A stretch of DNA of 43,013 nt, from positions 1-43,013 of the forward strand of contig JAJDVW010000114.1 in NCBI GenBank assembly GCA_022825925.1, read 5' to 3'. The notes beneath the pieces were generated by a model. It was not told where the DNA came from and did not search any database. It saw only the letters and a list, made by a program, of their open reading frames with translations. Made by a program: the position numbers and the translations under genes. Position 1 is the first letter of the stretch; every line of letters starts with the position of its first letter. Positions 16,702-26,174 of the stretch are shown in pieces. Origin of the DNA: Pseudomonadales bacterium. GTDB lineage: Bacteria; Pseudomonadota; Gammaproteobacteria; Pseudomonadales; Azotimanducaceae.

Positions 16702-17084
16702 AGTGTTCGAGGTTCGGTACCGGCCCAGCGGGCACGTCGGCGACCTCGACCCGCCACGACAGCGCTCGCCAACTTGCCTGGGAAAGACCCGGGCAGGCTT
16801 CGATCAGATACGGGCCTCTTTCCTCAGGGATTTGGCGCGACCGTTGGGGCTACCGCCACCCCACCCACCGTCCGCGCGCGAATCTACGGCGAGCCGCCAA
16901 ACTCTGAAGTACTGGAAACTTGCGGGATACTTGGGAGCCCGCGCCGCAGAACGGCGCGGGCGCGTAGGTCGGTAGGGCTGGGCCGCGAGCGGAGCCGCAG
17001 GCGACGGTTGCGGGGCGCTGGCGGGCGGGATTCGAAGGAGCCTGCCCCGTTGCGCCTACTCGTCGCTACGCCCCCCCCCCGACG
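16702..17084. other. Non-coding stretch with a strong inverted repeat
   Basis: No supported gene. It contains a run of ten C residues (17071-17080) and an exact 10-bp stem hairpin at 16937-16961, downstream of the two small minus-strand genes. It may also contain the broken 5' part of the acetyltransferase remnant. Confidence 0.4.
16937..16961. repeat. Perfect inverted repeat (10-bp arms, 5-nt loop)
   Basis: GCCCGCGCCG and CGGCGCGGGC flank the loop CAGAA. It is very stable as RNA in either direction, but no T-tract follows on either side. It could end transcripts coming from the two small membrane-protein genes, or be a small palindromic repeat. Confidence 0.5.
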
Positions 17085-17213
17085 TCACAGGGCCATGGCC
17101 GTGAAATACGCCGCTACAACCGTGACGACCATGGCCGCGCCCAGCTTGGTGCCCAACCACCAATACCGATCCACCTTGATGCCGCTCGAGAGCACTTCGT
17201 GCCTCTTGATCAT
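17085..17213 (-). CDS. 42-residue single-span membrane peptide
   Basis: A short frame with a polar N-terminus (MIKRHEVLSSGIKVDRYWW) and one C-terminal transmembrane helix (LGAAMVVTVVAAYFTAMAL). The ribosome-binding site AGGAG overlaps the stop codon of the upstream 78-residue gene and lies 7 nt before the ATG, so the two genes are tightly coupled. The topology is probably N-in with a C-terminal anchor. No known family is recognised. It may be a subunit or regulator working with the upstream protein. Confidence 0.68.
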   Translation of the reverse strand: MIKRHEVLSSGIKVDRYWWLGTKLGAAMVVTVVAAYFTAMAL

Positions 17214-17223
17214 CGTCTCGCTC

Positions 17224-17460
17224 CTACATCCAGCCCAGCGAACTGGCTGCCGTCAGCCCCGCGACGGCCGCGCCGAAACTCATCACGATCAGCTTAAGTA
17301 CGTCGAGGCCGTTCATCAACCGGATGCGACGCATCTCGGCCTCGAGCTTGTCGCCCTCGGCCCTCAGCTTGCGCAATTCCTCGCACGCCCACCGTTCCTT
17401 GTCCTGCACTGGCCGCCGCTCTCGCCCCCCGATGCCCTCGGGGTACTGTGCCTCGGCCAA
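17224..17460 (-). CDS. 78-residue coiled-coil and membrane-anchor protein
   Basis: The protein has a charged helical segment with coiled-coil character (KERWACEELRKLRAEGDKLEAEMRRIRL, residues 21-48). A hydrophobic C-terminal segment follows (DVLKLIVMSFGAAVAGLTAASSLGW). The plan resembles small DUF-type tail-anchored proteins, but I recognise no family. Its TAG stop forms part of the next gene's ribosome-binding site. It lies downstream of the sulfurtransferase gene on the same strand, about 110 nt away. Confidence 0.62.
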   Translation of the reverse strand: MAEAQYPEGIGGRERRPVQDKERWACEELRKLRAEGDKLEAEMRRIRLMNGLDVLKLIVMSFGAAVAGLTAASSLGWM

Positions 17461-17568
17461 CCGCGGTGCTGAAGGGGAGATCCGCTTCCTGCCGCGTGCG
17501 ACTCCTTCCCTCCAGGACAGGCGAGATCGGCCATTCCCCGTGTGAGAAGCCGAGGACGGCGTGGCGCG

Positions 17569-18435
17569 TTACGCCCCCGTCTCCATCGGCAGCGACTCGT
17601 CCCTGACCCATTCCGACATCGAGCCGTCGTAGACGGCCACCTGCTCCTGGCCGGCCAGCAGGCACGCGAAGGCGTCGATGGTCGCCGAGATACCGCCCCC
17701 GCAGTAGGAGATCACGCGCGGGGCCGAGAGCAGCCCCTTGGCCCCGAGGGCGTTGCGCAGGCCGTCCACGTCCTTGAAGCGCCCGTCCTCGAGGAGTTCG
17801 TCGTAGAAAACGTTGACGCTCCCGGCGATGTGTCCCTTGCGGCCGTACGAGAGGTCCGACTCTCCGGAGTGCACCTCGGGGGAGAGCGCGTTGACCGTGC
17901 ACACGCCCTCGTCGCCGATCGCCGCCAGGACCGCGTCCCTGTCGGCAAACAGTTCGGGCCCCGGGCGTGCGACAAAATTGCCTTCGGAAGGCTTCGCGGT
18001 ATCCGTGGAGACGGGGAACCCGCCGTCCCGCCACGCCCGGAAGCTCCCGTTCAGGACCCGCGCGCGGCGATGGCCGCAGTAGTGGAAGAGCCACCACGCG
18101 CGCGTCGCCCACATCATGTGGCCCGTGCTGTAGAGGACGACCTCGCTGTCGTCGGAGACGCCGAGACCACGGAACAGCGTCTCGAGTTGCGTGGCCGGGG
18201 GCAGGGTGAAGCCGAGACCCGTGGACGTGTCGGAGGCGGCCTCGATCAGGTCGAGGAACTGCGCGCCCGGGATGTGGCCCGCCTCGAACTTCGCGAGTCC
18301 GGACTCGGCCTGGTAGCCGCCGCTCGGAGACCGGCCGAGGAACACGGTCGCATCCAGGATCCGGCGGTTGGCGTTGTCCAGATCGCCCGCCAGTTCGGAC
18401 GGTTCGATCAGGTACTCGGGGTGTGCATGAGACAT
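17569..18435 (-). CDS. Sulfurtransferase, two rhodanese domains
   Basis: A 288-residue protein with two rhodanese folds. The N-terminal domain (residues 5-140) has HIPGAQFLD but no Cys in its YSTGH loop and is structural. The C-terminal domain has GHIAGSVNVFYDELL and the catalytic Cys245 in SYCGGGISA. The CGGGIS loop is closer to thiosulfate than to mercaptopyruvate sulfurtransferases (CGSGVT). It transfers sulfur from thiosulfate-like donors to thiophilic acceptors in the cytoplasm. Its start lies 28 bp inside the end of the AlkZ/YcaQ-like gene, in a different frame, so the two genes share an mRNA. Confidence 0.92.
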   Translation of the reverse strand: MSHAHPEYLIEPSELAGDLDNANRRILDATVFLGRSPSGGYQAESGLAKFEAGHIPGAQFLDLIEAASDTSTGLGFTLPPATQLETLFRGLGVSDDSEVVLYSTGHMMWATRAWWLFHYCGHRRARVLNGSFRAWRDGGFPVSTDTAKPSEGNFVARPGPELFADRDAVLAAIGDEGVCTVNALSPEVHSGESDLSYGRKGHIAGSVNVFYDELLEDGRFKDVDGLRNALGAKGLLSAPRVISYCGGGISATIDAFACLLAGQEQVAVYDGSMSEWVRDESLPMETGA

Positions 18436-19634
18436 CGTTCGATCCTCGGTTTGTCGCGGGCGGGCGTGACGTCCGATACGTGCACGTCGTCACAGCCCGT
18501 GAGGCGCGCATAATCCCACACGGCGCTGCCGAACGCGGCGTCGAAGGACTCCGGCAGCGGGCGCTCGACGTACAGGTGCTTGATCTCGAACAGGCCCCTG
18601 GCCCGGTGCGCCTTGCAGTCCATGCGTCCCACGAACGTGTCGCCGAACAGGATCGGCAGGCAGTAGTAACCGAAACGCCGCTTCGCCTCGGTGACGTAGC
18701 ACTCGAACACGAAGTCGAAGTCGAAGATGCCCCGCACGCGGTCCCGGTGGATGACGCTGTTGTCGAACGGGGAGAGGATGCGGACGACGTCCGGCGGCTT
18801 GCCCGGGCGCCGGGCGAGTTCCTCTGCGCGGCCGAAGAACCGCTCTCCGCCCCGGCCCTCGAAGCTCGTGAGTTCGCCGCTGCGCACGCCGGCATCGAGG
18901 ACGTCCCTGACCGCCGCCCGGGTTTCCTTGCTGCGGGCGCCCCCGTAGCGGATCCCGTAGGTGAACGTGCGCGCCACCGCGAAGCCGTGAGCGCGCAGCG
19001 TCAGGTCGACCAGATGCGCCGCAAGCTCCTTGGTCGACGGCTCGACCGTCGCGACCTCCCGCGGCAGCACCCGCTCCGGGAGATCGTAGATCTTCTCCAG
19101 GCCATCGCGCCCGACGCTCATCAGGTCGCCCTGCATGAAGAGCTGCTCGAGCGCGCCCTTGGCTGGCTTCCAGTTCCACCAGGCCTGCGTCCCGTGGCGC
19201 TTCGGCGTCTCGAAGTCACGTACCCGGAGCGGCCCTTCCTCGCGGACCCGGTCGAGCACCGCGCGCATGAGCTTCGGATCGCGCGACCGGACCCACTTTT
19301 CCTCGCCCCGGCGATACGCGTTCATGACCGGCAGGGCGAACCGATAGTGGCGCATCGGGAGGAAGGCCGCCGCGTGCGCCCAGTACTCGAACGCCTCGCC
19401 GCGGCGGATGAGGCGGTTGATCTGCTCGTCGCGGTATCCGGATACCCGGGACCAGAACGTGTGGTGGTGCGCGCGGGCGACGACCGAGATCGTGTCGATC
19501 TGCACGTATCCCAGCCGGTCGAGCGTCTTGCGCATCCCCGCCGGGCCGCGGCCCAGCCGCCGCGCGCCCAGAAGACCCTGGTGCGACAGGGCGATGCGCC
19601 GCAGGGCCGCCGGGCCCGGAGGTCGAGCGCTCAT
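18408..19634 (-). CDS. AlkZ/YcaQ-like winged-helix DNA glycosylase family protein
   Basis: A 408-residue protein of the HTH_42 superfamily. LGYVQIDTISVVARAHH (Gln45-Ile-Asp47) is the QxD catalytic motif of the YcaQ branch of AlkZ-like DNA glycosylases, which unhook interstrand crosslinks or excise bulky alkyl adducts. YWAHAAAFLP, RILSPFDNSVIHRDR, YYCLPILFGDTFVGR and the basic RHYRF region are all family blocks. The ATG at 19634 is chosen since homology begins directly after it; the frame is open upstream. It lies between the truncated esterase and the sulfurtransferase on one strand. A role in DNA repair is likely by family, while the exact lesion is unknown. Confidence 0.88.
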   Translation of the reverse strand: MSARPPGPAALRRIALSHQGLLGARRLGRGPAGMRKTLDRLGYVQIDTISVVARAHHHTFWSRVSGYRDEQINRLIRRGEAFEYWAHAAAFLPMRHYRFALPVMNAYRRGEEKWVRSRDPKLMRAVLDRVREEGPLRVRDFETPKRHGTQAWWNWKPAKGALEQLFMQGDLMSVGRDGLEKIYDLPERVLPREVATVEPSTKELAAHLVDLTLRAHGFAVARTFTYGIRYGGARSKETRAAVRDVLDAGVRSGELTSFEGRGGERFFGRAEELARRPGKPPDVVRILSPFDNSVIHRDRVRGIFDFDFVFECYVTEAKRRFGYYCLPILFGDTFVGRMDCKAHRARGLFEIKHLYVERPLPESFDAAFGSAVWDYARLTGCDDVHVSDVTPARDKPRIERCLMHTPST

Positions 19635-19650
19635 GGCCACGAGACCGCGG

Positions 19651-20091
19651 CTATCCGGCGGGATCCGACGCGACCGCGCGGCGCGCGACAAAGTCCTGGA
19701 TCTGCGCCGTGGGCACGTCCCCGTCGGTGCCCAGCAGGTTGTTCAACTGGCCGTGGTCGCGGCCAACGGTTGCTTCCGGCCGGAAACGGTAGTTCGCGGA
19801 AGCGAACGCGAACCCCGCCGGCACGAACACCAGCGGCTGCAGGAACGACTGCATCTTGCTGCCGGCCATCCACCCGCCGCCGTGCGGGTAGAGCACGATG
19901 AGCGCGCCGGCCGCCGGCGTGTGGTCCGGGCCCGGCAGATAGAGGTCCAGGCTCAGGCGTTCGGGGTCCACGCCGTCGATGGCCCTTGCCCGTTCCTGGA
20001 GTTCGGCGAACTGGCCAGCCGTTTCCCGGTCGATTTCCTGCGCATACCCGCCCGAGACGGCGAGCAGCAAGCACCATCCCAAGGTACGCAT
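19651..20091 (-). pseudogene. Truncated secreted esterase (alpha/beta hydrolase, HGGGW type)
   Basis: A 146-residue frame starting with a signal peptide (MRTLGWCLLLAVSGGYAQ). It covers only the first third of an esterase/lipase domain: LDLYLP, then LYPHGGGWMAGSK (the oxyanion HGGGW motif), then FASANYRF. The Ser nucleophile GxSxG and the Asp/His part are missing, because the frame stops at 19651, 17 nt before the AlkZ-like ATG. The final residues (AQIQDFVARRAVA) still look like the helix before the nucleophile in intact enzymes. It is therefore a 3'-deleted gene, unlikely to be active. The deletion joint is probably at the AlkZ-like gene's 5' side. Confidence 0.6.
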
Positions 20092-20481
20092 CTGGACAGT
20101 CCGTCGCCACGCCCTGACGCCGTGCGCGTCTTCGCTCTCGAGGCGGCTCGACGTGCCCTCCCATAGTCCCGATCCTCTGCCAAGGCTCAAGCACCGCCGG
20201 GACCGTAACACGTCGGCCGTGGCACCGGAACGTGACGGCGCGACCAGCCGGGGAAACCGTCGGGACCGGGCGCGCCCATAGTCGCACGCGCCCCGCCGCA
20301 GACAAGACCACCGGCGCCATTCCGCCGCTGCGTCCCGTTTGGTTGCCCGAGGAGTCAACACCGGGCGGCACTTTTACGGTACAGTTAGGCGCGCTTTTTC
20401 GTCATGGATCGAGGAGAGGCATCTTGGCAACAGAGCGGCGGTCCCAACGGGCCATCCACTTCACGCACGTCAGACACACCG
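20092..20481. other. Intergenic stretch, nothing recognised
   Basis: No gene, repeat or RNA structure can be supported here. Base composition becomes slightly less GC-rich toward 20380-20480, just before a promoter-like TACAAT box. Confidence 0.4.
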
Positions 20482-20487
20482 TACAAT
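20482..20487 (+). promoter_or_regulatory. -10 box (TACAAT) 5 nt before an ATG
   Basis: TACAAT is followed by CCGCG and an ATG at 20493. A TTCACG hexamer lies 16 bp upstream and matches four of six -35 positions. The spacing implies a transcript starting at or beside the start codon of the small ORF and reading on into the HAD gene. Confidence 0.45.
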
Positions 20488-20492
20488 CCGCG

Positions 20493-20579
20493 ATGGCACA
20501 GGCAAGAAAGGCGCGCAGGGAGCGCGGGGAGTCGACAGCCACCACGCCACGACAGACCATCGCGAATCACAAGAACTGA
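20493..20579 (+). CDS. 28-residue basic peptide ORF ahead of the HAD gene
   Basis: A very short frame encoding a Lys/Arg-rich N-terminus (MAQARKARRERGES) and ending NHKN. It begins 5 nt after a good -10 box and ends 9 nt before the HAD start. It may be a translated leader or coupling peptide. No homology is recognised and it could be chance. Confidence 0.28.
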   Translation: MAQARKARRERGESTATTPRQTIANHKN

Positions 20580-20588
20580 CGTTCCCCG

Positions 20589-21423
20589 TTGGCCGTCATC
20601 GCAGTCGTCTTCGACTTTGACGACACGCTCGTTCCGGACTCAACCACCGCGCTGCTGGAGAGCCGCGGAATCGATGCCCAGGAGTTCTGGTCGGATCTGG
20701 CGCCTCCATTGGTCGACGACGGATATGATCCGCCGCTCGCCTATCTTCGGCTGCTTCTGGATCGGATCGGTGCGGGCCGACCGCTAGGCGAACTATCGAA
20801 CGAGGACCTCCGCCAGTTCGGCAGTGGGTTGGACGCGGCGTACTTCCCAGGCATGCCCCAGATGCTGGACGATTGCGCACGCTCGTAGACGAGTTCCGGG
20901 ACGTCACTGTTGAGTTCTACATAGTGAGCGGCGGCCTTCAAGAGATAATCGCCGGCAGCCGCATCGTCCAAGAGCACTTCGACGGCTTCTACGGCTGCCA
21001 GCTAGGCGAGGGGGATGACGGGGTTATCGGTACGTTAAGCGTTGCGTGACGTTCACAGAGAAAACCCGGTACCTGTACGAGATCGACAAGGGCATCCGCG
21101 TGACCGACTCTCGCCGCAAGCCGCACTCGGTGAATAACAAGGTGGAAGTCCGTCGCGTCCCGTTCGAGCACATGATCTATATCGGAGACGGCCTGACCGA
21201 CATACCTTGTTTCTCGCTCGTCCGGAACGGAGGGGGACGTACGTTCGGGGTACTGGCCAGAAGCAAGAGCGCCAAGCAGACGTTCCAGGACCTGCTTCAG
21301 GAACGTCGTGTAGACAGTCTCCACTCGCCCGACTACGGCAGCGATGCCGACCTCGGCACGCTTATCCGAGCCGCCGTCTCCACTTTGGGTGCCAGCATTG
21401 ACCTCGACCAAGAGCAGGCGTGA
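20589..21423 (+). pseudogene. HAD-family phosphatase broken by two single-base frameshifts
   Basis: Three consecutive frames together encode one HAD hydrolase of about 278 residues. Frame 1 starts at a TTG (a stop lies 9 nt upstream) with motif I VFDFDDTLVPDSTT and runs to TAG at 20888. Frame 2 takes over near 20875 with LVDEFRDVTVEFYIVSGG (motif II Ser) and FYGCQLGEGDDG, ending at TGA about 21048. Frame 3 continues from about 21034 with RCVTFTEKTRYLYEIDKG, the motif III Lys region and MIYIGDGLTDIPCFSL (motif IV acidic residues). Each break is explained by one missing base: GATTG for GATTTG near 20875, and GGTAC for GGNTAC near 21035. All catalytic motifs survive, so the loss is recent or the breaks are sequencing errors. 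Confidence 0.78.
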
Positions 21424-21511
21424 CGACCCGAGAGCCAGCGAACGAGAAGCCGGGCCGGGTCGAACAACCGCACGTAACCGCTCGGGCTTTGGTCCCTCCG
21501 GTTGTCGTCGA

Positions 21512-23287
<1,776 letters not shown>

Positions 23288-23316
23288 GCCGCCGTCCAGG
23301 AACCACGGGCACGGGC

Positions 23317-23322
23317 TATAGT
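23317..23322 (+). promoter_or_regulatory. Putative -10 box (TATAGT) for the SDR gene
   Basis: TATAGT in the context GGGCTATAGTCC lies 32 nt before the ATG of the following SDR gene, in a short intergenic gap. No clear -35 hexamer is seen. The same GGGCTATAxT context occurs before other genes in this window. Confidence 0.35.
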
Positions 23323-23354
23323 CCGACGGATCGCACTGCGCACGAGGAGCACTC

Positions 23355-24158
23355 ATGGGGAACCGCCTGCAGGACAAGGTCGCCATCATCACCGGGGGAA
23401 CGAGCGGGATCGGCGCGGCCACCGCGGAGCTGTTCGCGGACGAAGGGGCCACCGTCGTCATCGCCGGCCGCTCCGAAGAGAAGGGCCAGGCACTGGCCGA
23501 CCGACTGGGCGAGCGGGTCACCTACCAGCGCCAGGACATCCTCGTCGAGGAGGACATCCGCCGCGTCATCGACGACACCGCGGAGCGCTTCGGCCGCCTC
23601 GACGTCCTGTTCAACAACGCCGGCGGACCCACCGCGGGCAACGTCGGGGACATCACCGGCGAGAACGTCGACTACGGCTTCCGACTGCTCTTCACGAGCT
23701 GCGTGCTCGGCATGCGTTTCGCGATTCCCCACATGCTGGCGAGCGGCGGCGGCTGCATCATCAACAATTCGAGCGTCGCGGCGATACGTCACCTGCAGGG
23801 CAACATCCTCTACTCCGCCGTGAAGGCGGCGCTGACGCACTACTCGAAGCTCGCGGGCGTCCAGCTCGGGCCCCAGGGCATCCGCGTCAACGTGATCTCC
23901 CCCGGCGCCATCGCCACGCCCATCTTCTGGGGTGGCTCCGCGCGGGCGAACGTACTCCCCGACGAGGAGAACGCCCGCAAGCTCGCCAAGCTGCAGCGCA
24001 ACCTGGCGAAGGCGACTCCGCTCAAGGTGTCGGGCCTCGACCGCGACATCGCGACGGCGGCCCTGTACCTCGCGAGCGACGAGGGGCGCTTCGTCAACTG
24101 TCACGACCTGGTCGTGGACGGCGGACGCACCTCGATGTTCAACGAGGACCCGCCGTAA
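23355..24158 (+). CDS. SDR family NAD(P)-dependent oxidoreductase
   Basis: A 267-residue classical short-chain dehydrogenase. TGGTSGIG (residues 14-21) binds the cofactor and Arg after VVIAG suggests some NADP preference. NNAGGP, the catalytic Ser in IINNSSVAAI, YSAVKAALTH with the Tyr-Lys pair, and SPGAIATPIF are all in place. The C-terminus ends LVVDGGRTS, as in 3-oxoacyl-ACP-reductase-like and sterol-type SDRs. GAGGAG precedes the ATG by 6 nt. It stands alone between ggt and hsp20. The substrate is unknown. Confidence 0.92.
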   Translation: MGNRLQDKVAIITGGTSGIGAATAELFADEGATVVIAGRSEEKGQALADRLGERVTYQRQDILVEEDIRRVIDDTAERFGRLDVLFNNAGGPTAGNVGDITGENVDYGFRLLFTSCVLGMRFAIPHMLASGGGCIINNSSVAAIRHLQGNILYSAVKAALTHYSKLAGVQLGPQGIRVNVISPGAIATPIFWGGSARANVLPDEENARKLAKLQRNLAKATPLKVSGLDRDIATAALYLASDEGRFVNCHDLVVDGGRTSMFNEDPP

Positions 24159-24266
24159 CGAGAGAAAGGCAGCCCGCTTGGGGATATCTCCCGCGATTTC
24201 AAGGCCTTTGAAACGTTCCGGGCGCCCTCACGTAGGGGTCATCGAAGACTGCAACGGAGCACTGAG

Positions 24267-24674
24267 ATGACCCTGATGCGCTGGAATCCCATCCGGGAGT
24301 TCGATGACCTCTTCGCGCGAGGCTTCCTCGGCGAGAGCTACAACGACTGGCTGCCGCCCGTCGACGTCCGCGAGTTCGACGACTCCTACCGCGTCGACGT
24401 GGAACTGCCGGCGATGTCGCCGGAGGACGTGAGCGTGACGTTCAAGGACGGCGTCCTGACCGTCACGGGCGAGCGCAGGTACGAGCGTACGCACGAGTCC
24501 GAGAAGGTCCATCGCACGGAACGCCGCTTCGGCAAGTTCACGCGCAACTTCCGCCTGCCGGAAGACGCCGACGACGAAGCGATCGAGGCGAGCGCCAACC
24601 GCGGCGTGTTCTCGATCACCGTCGGCAAGCGCGAGAAGGCGAAGCCGCGCGAGATCGAGGTCAAGGTCCACTGA
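24267..24674 (+). CDS. Hsp20 / small heat-shock protein (alpha-crystallin domain)
   Basis: A 135-residue small heat-shock protein. The short N-terminus (MTLMRWNPIREFDDLF) leads into the alpha-crystallin domain from about residue 30: PPVDVREFDDSYRVDVELPAM, GVLTVTGERRYE, FGKFTRNFRLP, and NRGVFSITVGKREKAKPREIEV. The final strand replaces the usual GVL-x-I motif with GVFSI. It binds unfolding proteins without ATP. A clear terminator follows. A heat-shock sigma-32 promoter could not be established upstream. Confidence 0.95.
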   Translation: MTLMRWNPIREFDDLFARGFLGESYNDWLPPVDVREFDDSYRVDVELPAMSPEDVSVTFKDGVLTVTGERRYERTHESEKVHRTERRFGKFTRNFRLPEDADDEAIEASANRGVFSITVGKREKAKPREIEVKVH

Positions 24675-24682
24675 GGACCTTC

Positions 24683-24731
24683 CCCCGCCGGCTGCACCCC
24701 CTCCCCCCTGGCAGCCGGCGGGGTTCTTCCC
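24683..24731 (+). terminator. Rho-independent terminator after hsp20
   Basis: A perfect 13-bp stem (CCCCGCCGGCTGC at 24683-24695 pairing with 24711-24723) with a 15-nt pyrimidine-rich loop is followed by TTCTTCC. It begins 9 nt after the hsp20 stop codon. The T-tract is short, but the stem is very strong. Confidence 0.75.
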
Positions 24732-24741
24732 CGCGCCGCTC

Positions 24742-24818
24742 GTAGGGGCGACCCTCGCGGTCGCCCGTCTCGACAGCCTGCATGAATTCAAGACGGGACG
24801 GGACAAGCCCTCCCCTAC
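24742..24818. repeat. 77-bp element bounded by GTAGGGG / CCCCTAC inverted repeats
   Basis: The element begins GTAGGGGCG and ends with the inverted CCTCCCCTAC. Inside is an internal hairpin with 8-bp arms GGGCGACC and GGTCGCCC. It fills the gap between the hsp20 terminator and hisA, and its last bases form the hisA stop codon (TAG, minus strand). It has the look of a non-autonomous REP- or MITE-like intergenic repeat. Confidence 0.55.
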
Positions 24819-25549
24819 AAATCCATCAGCGCCTGCGCCGCCTCGAGATCCAGCGTCCCCTCGTAGAGGGACGAACCGGCGATCACGCCCATGAGTTCCC
24901 GCTCTGCGAGCCCGAGGCCTTTCAGGCGGCGGATATCGTCGAGGTCGCGGACGCCGCCGGACGCGATGACGGGCACGCCGCCCGCGGCCGCCACGGCGGC
25001 GGTCGCCTCGGCGTTCACCCCGGTGAGCATGCCGTCTCGCTCGACGTCCGTGAACACGATGGCGAAGAGCGGCAGGTCCGCGACGCTGGCGGCGAACTCC
25101 ACCGCGCCGGTCTCGCTCGTCTCGTCCCAGCCGGCCGTCGCCGCACGTCCCGCCCGGGCGTCCAGGCCGAGGATCACGCGTCCCGGGAAACGCTCCGCCA
25201 TGGCGGCCAGGAACGGGGGATCCTCGATGGCGCGGGTCCCCACGATCACCTGGCTGACGCCGGCGTCCAGGTAGCGTTCGATCGACTCGGCGGTCCGCAC
25301 GCCGCCGCCGACCTGTACCGGGACCTCCCCCGCGGCGGCCGCGATGCCTTCGACCACGTGCCCGTGCACGCGCGCCCCGGCAAAAGCCCCGTCAAGGTCG
25401 ACGACATGGATGCGCCGGGCGCCCCGGCTCGTCCACCGCTCGACCATCGCGACCGGGTCGTCCCCGTACACGGATGCCGAGTCCTTGACCCCCTGCTTGA
25501 GCTGGACGCAGCGACCGTCCTGGATGTCGATCGCCGGGATGACGATCAA
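24815..25549 (-). CDS. hisA: 1-(5-phosphoribosyl)-5-[(5-phosphoribosylamino)methylideneamino]imidazole-4-carboxamide isomerase
   Basis: A 244-residue (beta/alpha)8 barrel for the fourth step of histidine synthesis. [16 protein letters not shown] carries the catalytic Asp near residue 8. [19 protein letters not shown] and [13 protein letters not shown] are the two phosphate-binding loops, and [12 protein letters not shown] supplies the second catalytic Asp near residue 130. The start is a TTG at 25549 that overlaps the hisB stop (TTGA). No other start exists, because homology begins at once. The stop codon lies inside the flanking repeat element. hisH and hisF, usual neighbours, are absent. 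Confidence 0.95.
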   Translation of the reverse strand: MIVIPAIDIQDGRCVQLKQGVKDSASVYGDDPVAMVERWTSRGARRIHVVDLDGAFAGARVHGHVVEGIAAAAGEVPVQVGGGVRTAESIERYLDAGVSQVIVGTRAIEDPPFLAAMAERFPGRVILGLDARAGRAATAGWDETSETGAVEFAASVADLPLFAIVFTDVERDGMLTGVNAEATAAVAAAGGVPVIASGGVRDLDDIRRLKGLGLAERELMGVIAGSSLYEGTLDLEAAQALMDL

Positions 25550-26133
25550 AGCGTGCCCTTGGTGCTCGGCAACGCCTCGCTGCGGGAGTCGCGCGTCACG
25601 GCCATGCGCAGGGCGCGTCCGAAGGCCTTGAACACGGTCTCCGCCTGGTGGTGCGCGTTGGCCCCCTTCAGGTTGTCGACGTGCAGCGTGACCTGCGCGT
25701 GGTTCACGAACCCCTGGAAGAACTCGTGCAGCAGGTCCACGTCGAACTCGCCCACGCGGGGACGCACGAAGTCCACCGCCCAGGTCAGCCCGGGCCGGCC
25801 GGAGAAATCGAGCACGACCCGCGACAGCGCTTCGTCGAGGGGGACGTAGGCGTGGCCGTAGCGGGTGATGCCCTTCTTGTCCCCGATCGCCTGCGCCGTC
25901 GCCTGGCCCAGCGCGATGCCGAGGTCTTCCACCGTGTGGTGCGCGTCGACGTGCAGGTCCCCCTCGGCCTCGACCTTGAGGTCCACCAGGCCGTGGCGCG
26001 CCACCTGGTCGAGCATGTGCTCGAGGAAGGGCAGCCCGGTGTCGCATTGCGACGCGCCGGACCCGTCGAGATCGATCTCCAGGTGGATCTTCGTCTCGAG
26101 CGTGTCGCGCGAAATGGTGGCGGAACGGTTCAC
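25546..26133 (-). CDS. hisB: Imidazoleglycerol-phosphate dehydratase
   Basis: A 195-residue monofunctional HisB dehydratase, without the N-terminal phosphatase of the enterobacterial enzyme. Metal ligands are visible in [39 protein letters not shown] and the C-terminal [18 protein letters not shown]. It works as a manganese-dependent 24-mer. The start is GTG, and a perfect TATAAT lies 6 nt before it without a ribosome-binding site, which suggests a leaderless message. It is coupled to hisA by a TTGA overlap. Confidence 0.96.
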   Translation of the reverse strand: MNRSATISRDTLETKIHLEIDLDGSGASQCDTGLPFLEHMLDQVARHGLVDLKVEAEGDLHVDAHHTVEDLGIALGQATAQAIGDKKGITRYGHAYVPLDEALSRVVLDFSGRPGLTWAVDFVRPRVGEFDVDLLHEFFQGFVNHAQVTLHVDNLKGANAHHQAETVFKAFGRALRMAVTRDSRSEALPSTKGTL

Positions 26134-26139
26134 GGGGCG

Positions 26140-26145
26140 ATTATA
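26140..26145 (-). promoter_or_regulatory. -10 box (TATAAT) of hisBA, leaderless arrangement
   Basis: A perfect TATAAT on the minus strand is followed by six bases (CGCCCC) and the hisB GTG. No convincing -35 hexamer is seen at 16-18 bp. The spacing puts the transcription start at the start codon. Confidence 0.55.
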
Positions 26146-26174
26146 GCGGGGCGGCGGGCGCGACCGTCCCCGGG

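Noticed and set aside
24160..24266. A sigma-32 heat-shock promoter before hsp20
   Set aside because: TTTGAAA is present, but no CCCCAT-like -10 at the right distance could be found, so the call was not supportable.
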